Shown here: in pieces, positions 6,636-10,847 of the stretch | How the letters are laid out: every line of letters starts with the position of its first letter | How positions within the stretch are numbered: the stretch's first letter is position 1 | Source: Dehalococcoidia bacterium | GTDB lineage: Bacteria > Chloroflexota > Dehalococcoidia > E44-bin15 | Assembly: GCA_004377275.1 (NCBI GenBank) | Contig: SOIC01000133.1 | Coordinates: 1-10,847, forward strand | DNA length: 10,847 nucleotides | Reading direction: 5' to 3' | Notes under the pieces: generated by a model | What the model was told of the DNA's origin: nothing | The model's input: only the letters and a program-made list of their open reading frames with translations | Databases searched by the model: none | Position numbers and translations under genes: made by a program

Positions 6636-6684
6636 TTTTCCAACCTGTTGCGTTTCGTATCCTTCGACGCAACGCGCGTAAAAG

Positions 6685-6770
6685 TGCCGAAGGTCGGGAT
6701 CGAACCGACACGGGAGTCGCCCCCCAACGGTTTTTGAGACCGTCGCGTCTACCTGTTCCGCCACTTCGGC
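6685..6770 (-). tRNA. tRNA-Leu (CAA)
   Basis: A class II tRNA with a long variable arm, 86 nt without CCA. Acceptor GCCGAAG pairs with CTTCGGC and the discriminator is A, as required for leucine. The anticodon stem ACGGT/ACCGT carries loop CTCAAAA, anticodon CAA, reading UUG. The T arm is GTCGGTTCGATCCCGAC. It lies 49 nt upstream of tRNA-Gln and is the first intact gene of the array. Confidence 0.95.
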
Positions 6771-6813
6771 TTTTCGTCCGCTAACTTCCTAATGATCCGC
6801 TCGCTGCTTTTAG

Positions 6814-6877
6814 TGCCGAGAAGTCGAACTGCTGACAGGCGGATTTTCAGTTCGCGCGTCCTATCCCCTGCACTCGT
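6814..6877 (-). pseudogene. tRNA-Phe(GAA)-like relic
   Basis: On the minus strand the loop CTGAAAA with flanks GCGAA/TCCGC is a tRNA-Phe-like anticodon arm (anticodon GAA) with one broken pair. It is followed by TGTCAGCAGTTCGAC, similar to a Phe variable and T arm, and CTCGGCA like an acceptor 3' strand. About five bases on the 3' side of the T stem are missing, and the 5' acceptor strand (CACGAGT) does not pair with the 3' strand. The total is about 64 nt instead of 73. It probably decayed from the first tRNA of the array and is not expected to work. Confidence 0.5.
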
Positions 6878-6879
6878 GT

Positions 6880-6909
6880 AGAATAGCATATCGTCAGCTT
6901 CTCAGTCAA
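6880..6909 (-). promoter_or_regulatory. Extended -10 promoter of the tRNA array
   Basis: On the minus strand TTGACT (6909-6904) and TATTCT (6885-6880) are 18 bp apart, and TG precedes the -10 box by one base (TGCTATTCT). The predicted start near 6873 is next to the Phe-like relic and upstream of tRNA-Leu, so this is the natural promoter for the Leu-Gln-Asn array. Confidence 0.6.
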
Positions 6910-7006
6910 GAACGTTTATATTTGGTGGTGTCAGCCCAGGTAGTATGGCGCTGGACGGACCTTAAACCAGAAGATGCCAGCAGGCAGATGATAATACCTG
7001 CAGCAA

Positions 7007-7498
7007 CTAGAAATGTCCCTTCAAGGTAGTATTGCAGTTGGGGCATTGACCGGCATACCAGTCGACAACGCAGCCACAGTTGGGGCAACACCATCTGTCC
7101 TCCTGCTCTTTAACCCAGGCTTCAATACCGATCTCCTGCTGGCGTCGGATATTGTCCAGGACCTCACTATGGTGGCGAAAACCATCGTTATTAAAATCGA
7201 TGATCTGCTGACAGGGAAAATCAGCGCACTGCGCGCAGTAGGTCAACCCTTTCTCGAAGGCGCATGCCCGCAGGTTACATTCGCGGCACATGATAGCTCT
7301 TACGTCTGAGAGACAACCCTCACAGGTAAGGTCCTTTACCTCTACCGGATGCCCTAGATATTTAGCGACCCCCCCGGCGATCAGCTCCAGGAGCTGGGGA
7401 TCACCCGTTCTAACGGCGGCAATGATTGAGCAGGCACCGCAATAGAGCCCGCAGGGCGCTGCAAGTTTTTCCAAATGTTTCCGTTCTGGGCTTGTCAT
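7007..7498 (-). CDS. DUF3795 cysteine-rich protein with C-terminal zinc ribbon
   Basis: A 163-residue soluble protein with 17 cysteines. The N-terminal part carries the DUF3795 signature APCGLYCGAC (Cys16, 20, 23), then CEGC (59, 62), CREC (71, 74) with Cys79, and CAQC (88, 91) with Cys96, typical of a metal-binding domain of unknown function found mostly in anaerobic bacteria and archaea. After a charged linker, a second unit CCPNCGC...CPNC (137-155) looks like a rubredoxin-type zinc ribbon. The reaction is unknown. The start is supported by AAAGGAG about 7 nt before the ATG. It is on the same strand as the PlsY-like gene but 235 bp away, and a possible promoter lies at 7575-7603, so it may be transcribed alone. 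Confidence 0.88.
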   Translation of the reverse strand: MTSPERKHLEKLAAPCGLYCGACSIIAAVRTGDPQLLELIAGGVAKYLGHPVEVKDLTCEGCLSDVRAIMCRECNLRACAFEKGLTYCAQCADFPCQQIIDFNNDGFRHHSEVLDNIRRQQEIGIEAWVKEQEDRWCCPNCGCVVDWYAGQCPNCNTTLKGHF

Positions 7499-7574
7499 AG
7501 AGAACTCCTTTCTCGAGACAAACCGCTTCCAGAGGGAACCAGTTCAGGTTGGGAAGAGGTCGGTATATACTAGA

Positions 7575-7603
7575 GTTATATAGTTTCATGGACATCTTTG
7601 TAA
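7575..7603 (-). promoter_or_regulatory. Possible promoter of the DUF3795 gene
   Basis: On the minus strand TATAAC (7580-7575) has a 17-bp spacer from TTACAA (7603-7598). The -10 box is good and the -35 box is poor. It lies about 75 nt before the ATG at 7498. Confidence 0.35.
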
Positions 7604-7733
7604 TCTTATCCGCGGAGGTCACCAGCTCGGCCTTCACTGCCCAGCTAGTAAAGAGCCCTGACATTCAGGATGAGGTTCAGTCATGAATAGAGCTGGGCGG
7701 ATTGCGATTACGCCTCGATATACACCACATCTA

Positions 7734-8369
7734 TCAGTATCGGCTGTATGTTCCCCAGGCTTGCGATTGTACTATCTCATCGGTTGAAATGCGGTTCTTT
7801 ATTAAGAAGACGGTACAAAGAGCAACGCCGGTGGCAGCATAGCCCCATGAAAGCTCACCTGCACCGAATATCGTTGGGTTGAACCGCATAGCCAGCAGCA
7901 TTATCGGAGGGGCAATCAGGTGCCAGATTTGATTACTCAGGAAGAAACGCTTGGTAGCGAAGAGGAGGAGACCCAGACATGCGACCGATAGCACAAATGG
8001 AACCGGACACAAAATCAAGAAGCCGGTAACGAATATAGTTTGCCCTCGGCCCCCAGCTCCCCCTAGCCAGATGCTCCAGATTTGGCCTACTGAAGCGGCC
8101 ACAAGCATTAATAGATAAGCCCATAATTCGCCGACGATAAGGTAGGTGATATAGAGACATACGAAAGTCTTGATTATCTCGCCGAGGAGGGAAAGGCTGC
8201 CTGCTACCTTTCCCCCGTGGATCATGACGGCGGTGGAGGTGACACTGCCGGTGCCCACCTTGCGTAGGTCTTGTTTTCGGAAAAGGCGCATCATTATCTG
8301 GGCAGTTGGTATGCTGCCGAGAAAGTAGCCTATGGCTATAATAGCGATTACTGAGACTACAGTGCTCAC
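7734..8369 (-). CDS. Divergent PlsY-family (glycerol-3-phosphate acyltransferase-like) membrane protein
   Basis: A 211-residue polytopic inner-membrane protein whose organisation follows PlsY, the acyl-phosphate:glycerol-3-phosphate acyltransferase that starts phospholipid synthesis. The first helix and GYFLGSIPTAQIMMRL (residues 14-29) plus DLRKVGTGS (34-42) match PlsY motif 1, keeping the Ser and Arg. GGAGGRG (103-109) sits where GGKG normally lies. Many signature residues are changed: GSGNxGATN is GTGSVTSTA, the GH before the second motif is GQ (Gln96), and the C-terminal RHxxN is replaced by KNRIS. Several hydrophobic segments follow in order. Translation starts at GTG 8369 with GGAGG a few bases upstream. 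It follows the molybdoenzyme gene by 116 bp on the same strand. It may be a paralogue with altered or lost activity; plsY is not assigned for that reason. Confidence 0.75.
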   Translation of the reverse strand: MSTVVSVIAIIAIGYFLGSIPTAQIMMRLFRKQDLRKVGTGSVTSTAVMIHGGKVAGSLSLLGEIIKTFVCLYITYLIVGELWAYLLMLVAASVGQIWSIWLGGAGGRGQTIFVTGFLILCPVPFVLSVACLGLLLFATKRFFLSNQIWHLIAPPIMLLAMRFNPTIFGAGELSWGYAATGVALCTVFLIKNRISTDEIVQSQAWGTYSRY

Positions 8370-8412
8370 CGCTACCTCCAGGTAAGCTGCCTAAAAAGGT
8401 ATTAACGCTTTG

Positions 8413-8428
8413 TATGTAATACTACATA
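8413..8428. promoter_or_regulatory. Small inverted repeat upstream of the PlsY-like gene
   Basis: TATGTA (8413-8418) and TACATA (8423-8428) form a perfect 6-bp inverted repeat with a 4-bp spacer, in the 116-bp gap before the PlsY-like start. It could be an operator half-site pair or chance in AT-rich DNA. Confidence 0.25.
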
Positions 8429-8485
8429 TAACGGAGAAAAGGGGCTGATGTCAATAGGTAGTCAGCCTGGCCTGCCTGAGCCACA

Positions 8486-10675
8486 CTAGTTCTCAGACTT
8501 ATACACCTTGCACAATTGCCCTCTCAGTACAAAGTTGCCGCTGACCGGGTCACAGAGGTCCGGATCATCGTCCAGCACAGCGTTGATGTTTGATCGCCAC
8601 AGGCTATCAGGGGAAAGGTCTTCAGGGAACCACCAGCCGTGCTCGGCCTGAACCACACCAGGATCGAGCCCGCGAAAATACCTGCATTTGAATTTGGCTC
8701 TTCCTATCGGCGTCTCGATCCACATCCAGTCACCATCGCTGATGCCCCGCTGGCTACCTAGCTGCGGGTTAATCTGGGCTATCGGGTCGGGAGACCGTTT
8801 GCGAATGGACTCAAGCTGGCGATCCTGGGAATGGTAATAGCGGCGGTTTCTACCCCCCGTGAGCAGGGTCAAGGGGAACCCCTTTGCCAGCTTCGGGTCG
8901 CTGACCGGGCTCCGCGGCGGTTCCGTGTAACTGGGTAATGGATCATACCCCAGCTCCTCCAGGACTGTGGAATATAGCTCGAACTTCCCGGTAGGTGTGC
9001 CGAAACCCTTCTCTTCGTATTTCCTCTGTCGAAGCGGCGGGTTATCATAGCCCTTGCTATCCATGAACTCCCTGAAGGTAACGCCCAGCGGAGCAAGGCG
9101 ATAGTCATAGGCCTCTTCCAGGGTCTTCCACGGCCAGTATTCCCCCTGCCCCAACCTCATCCCGAGCTCACGCCACAGATAATATTCCGGTTTACGCTCA
9201 TACAGCGGGGCGACCGCAGCTTCGCCCGCCTGGAGGTGGAGGAAGTAATCGCCCCCATGGATTATGGGTTTCTCGAAACCACAGGCCGCAGGGAGCACAT
9301 AGTCGGCGATGCGGCAGGTGGGCGTCATGAACACATCCATAGCCACGTGAAGCTCGAGCTTCATTAGCGCTTCATAGATCAGCTTTGGGTTGGGGAATGT
9401 GAGGAGGGGATTCTTGGCTACCGTGATCATCGCTTTAACCGGATAGGGTTCGCCATCGATCATGGCGCGAAACACGGAAGGGGCATGAGCGTAGCCGGCG
9501 ATCCAGAAGCTGGAGAGCGGCCTCTCTCTCGTTTTCTCCACAATCTGCCTGAGCCTCTCGAAGACGGGCCAGGAGTAGAGTTTAAACCTTTCCCCCCCGA
9601 TCATCTTGTTCTTCTGCTCATCGCTCATCTTATCGAGGAGTTCGACATCGGCCACGAGCCTGACGCTGGGATGGGGCTCCAGCAACGCATCGCCACCCGG
9701 TATGTCTATGTTGCCAGTTATCGCCGCCAGGATGTACCTGCTGTGCAGGGCTTGAGTCGCATTCGCTTGCTCCTCCAACCCATTAACGTGGAAGATTAAG
9801 CCCGGTTTGTTGGTGGCATACATTCGGGCCGCTTGCACGATCTTCTCCGCAGGTACCCCGGTGATATCGGCAACCTTCTGTGGCGGGTAATCTCTCACCC
9901 GTTCCGCAAGCCTGTCGAATCCATGGCACCATTGATCGACGAAATCCTTATCGTGGAGCCCCTCATTTATGATGGTGTTTATCATTCCCAGCAGCAGGGC
10001 AGCATCGGTGCCCGGCCGGGGCTGCAGCCACACATCGGCTTCCACTGCCGGGTCTGTACCCCTGGGGTCCACCACGATTAGCTTGACGCCTAATTTCTGT
10101 AAAGCACGGATGCCGTTCCACAATTGCGGGGCGGCAGCAGCGGGATTTGCCCCCAGCAGCACAATGCAGCGGGTTTCTGGGCGGATATAGGGCAGGTAGA
10201 CCATCCACCCGGTGAGGAGGTGGCTCAGCGTCATGCCGACGCCGCAGCTGGGCGGGCCGAGAAAGTTCGGTGTACCGAACAGGGACTGGAAACGCACCCG
10301 GTATTCGTCGGCGGAGTTCTGCTCGCCGCTCGAAGTAATTGCCAGCGACTCAGGCCCGTAATTATCCCTTATTTGCGCTAGTTTCTCTGCTATCTCATCT
10401 AGTGCCTGCTCCCAGCTAATCTGTTGCCACTGGCCCCCGCCCCGCTCGCCAACCCGCTTCAGTGGATAGTTGAGCCGGTCCGGGTGATACAGAAACTGGG
10501 GAGCCGCAATGGCGCGGGGACAGGCCGCAACTATCTTCCTCCAGCTCTCGGCCGTAGGTGAATCGGTCCTCTTCCGCAGGTCAGCGCCCAGAAATCGGCC
10601 GTCCTCGACCCTGATTTTGTAGCGGCAGTGACTGGCACAAAAGCCGCATACTATCCGTTTAGTTTCTTCAGCCAT
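8486..10675 (-). CDS. Molybdopterin (bis-MGD) oxidoreductase, acetylene-hydratase-like group
   Basis: A 729-residue catalytic subunit of the DMSO reductase superfamily, with a molybdenum or tungsten bis-MGD cofactor. The N-terminal 4Fe-4S ligands are Cys10, Cys13, Cys17 and Cys52 (CGFCASHC, then ACPR). They are followed by FLYHPDRLNYPLKRVGERG, the usual superfamily linker. Cys144 in PPSCGVG sits where the metal-coordinating Cys, SeCys or Ser lies. PGTD (221-224) and the C-terminal LTGGRNRRYYHSQ and EHGWWFPE regions are the MGD-binding parts. No Tat signal precedes the cluster, so it is cytoplasmic. The ATG at 10675 is chosen over the one at 10702 because GGGGAGGAGAA lies just before it. No electron-transfer or membrane partner is encoded downstream; one could lie beyond the window. 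The substrate is unknown: acetylene hydratase, formate dehydrogenase-like and other activities are all possible. Confidence 0.9.
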   Translation of the reverse strand: MAEETKRIVCGFCASHCRYKIRVEDGRFLGADLRKRTDSPTAESWRKIVAACPRAIAAPQFLYHPDRLNYPLKRVGERGGGQWQQISWEQALDEIAEKLAQIRDNYGPESLAITSSGEQNSADEYRVRFQSLFGTPNFLGPPSCGVGMTLSHLLTGWMVYLPYIRPETRCIVLLGANPAAAAPQLWNGIRALQKLGVKLIVVDPRGTDPAVEADVWLQPRPGTDAALLLGMINTIINEGLHDKDFVDQWCHGFDRLAERVRDYPPQKVADITGVPAEKIVQAARMYATNKPGLIFHVNGLEEQANATQALHSRYILAAITGNIDIPGGDALLEPHPSVRLVADVELLDKMSDEQKNKMIGGERFKLYSWPVFERLRQIVEKTRERPLSSFWIAGYAHAPSVFRAMIDGEPYPVKAMITVAKNPLLTFPNPKLIYEALMKLELHVAMDVFMTPTCRIADYVLPAACGFEKPIIHGGDYFLHLQAGEAAVAPLYERKPEYYLWRELGMRLGQGEYWPWKTLEEAYDYRLAPLGVTFREFMDSKGYDNPPLRQRKYEEKGFGTPTGKFELYSTVLEELGYDPLPSYTEPPRSPVSDPKLAKGFPLTLLTGGRNRRYYHSQDRQLESIRKRSPDPIAQINPQLGSQRGISDGDWMWIETPIGRAKFKCRYFRGLDPGVVQAEHGWWFPEDLSPDSLWRSNINAVLDDDPDLCDPVSGNFVLRGQLCKVYKSEN

Positions 10676-10692
10676 TTCTCCTCCCCAGTTAA

Positions 10693-10721
10693 TTGCTAAC
10701 ACGATGCCCGCCTTTTGTCAA
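10693..10721 (-). promoter_or_regulatory. Weak promoter candidate for the molybdoenzyme gene
   Basis: A perfect -35 TTGACA (10721-10716 on the minus strand) has, 17 bp on, only a poor -10 (TAGCAA, 10698-10693). A start near 10686 would leave a leader barely long enough for the ribosome site, so the real promoter may be further upstream or outside the window. Confidence 0.25.
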
Positions 10722-10847
10722 TGGTATGTGAACGCTCCGCAGCTTAGGGGGCACTTCCTGCTTTTTCACGCTAGCTATATCCCCCTGTATTTCCCCCGAT
10801 GAAATCAGAGACCCCACACATTGACAAACAGAGAACCACGCGGTAGA

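Noticed and set aside
6512..6737. Open frames on both strands across the tRNA genes, with peptides such as AEPGFEPG
   Set aside because: These are the well-known spurious translations of tRNA T arms; the tRNA cloverleaves explain the sequence fully.
7410..7664. An 84-codon minus-strand ATG frame upstream of and overlapping the DUF3795 gene
   Set aside because: It overlaps the well-supported start of the DUF3795 gene in another frame, and its sequence shows no domain.
9485..10381. Several + strand open frames opposite the molybdoenzyme gene
   Set aside because: They are antisense shadows of a long conserved protein with clear motifs.
10821..10847. A + strand TTGACA near the right edge
   Set aside because: The matching -10 position falls at the window edge, so a promoter cannot be judged.

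Overview
The window reads as a bacterial chromosome segment, probably from an anaerobe. It holds a bacterial type II fatty acid synthesis operon, a cytoplasmic bis-MGD molybdoenzyme, a cysteine-rich DUF3795 protein, a PlsY-like membrane protein and a small tRNA array. The mix of features would fit Chloroflexota/Dehalococcoidia or a similar uncultured anaerobic lineage, but nothing here fixes the taxon.

Layout. (1) Positions 1-2827, + strand: four tightly spaced genes, fabZ, fabI, an Sfp-type phosphopantetheinyl transferase and fabD. A strong intrinsic terminator follows at 2963-2989. Together they supply malonyl loading (FabD), dehydration (FabZ), enoyl reduction (FabI) and activation of the carrier protein (PPTase). 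The condensing enzyme, ketoreductase and ACP must lie upstream of the window or elsewhere. (2) Positions 2828-3391: AT-rich and without a convincing gene. (3) Positions 3392-5973, - strand: two GT4-type glycosyltransferases, probably one transcript from a good promoter at 6002-6030. (4) Positions 5974-6909, - strand: a tRNA array, Leu(CAA), Gln(TTG), Asn(GTT), with decayed tRNA relics at either end (Phe-like upstream, Gly-like downstream) and a sigma70-like extended -10 promoter at 6880-6909. (5) Positions 7007-10675, - strand: a molybdopterin oxidoreductase of the acetylene-hydratase-like group, a divergent PlsY-family protein and a DUF3795/zinc-ribbon protein.

The most unusual structural signal is a roughly 50-bp imperfect direct repeat (about 88% identical by hand alignment) at 2851-2899 and 6326-6375. 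The right copy is the 3' end of the tRNA-Asn gene plus its downstream flank. The left copy carries the same flank and a mutated tRNA 3' end. The pair brackets the two glycosyltransferases exactly as attL/attR sites would bracket an old tRNA-targeted insertion, although no integrase remains. I see no clear candidate for a wholly new multi-gene system. The other points of note are a PlsY paralogue that has lost most signature residues, the PPTase inside a fab operon, and the decaying tRNA array.
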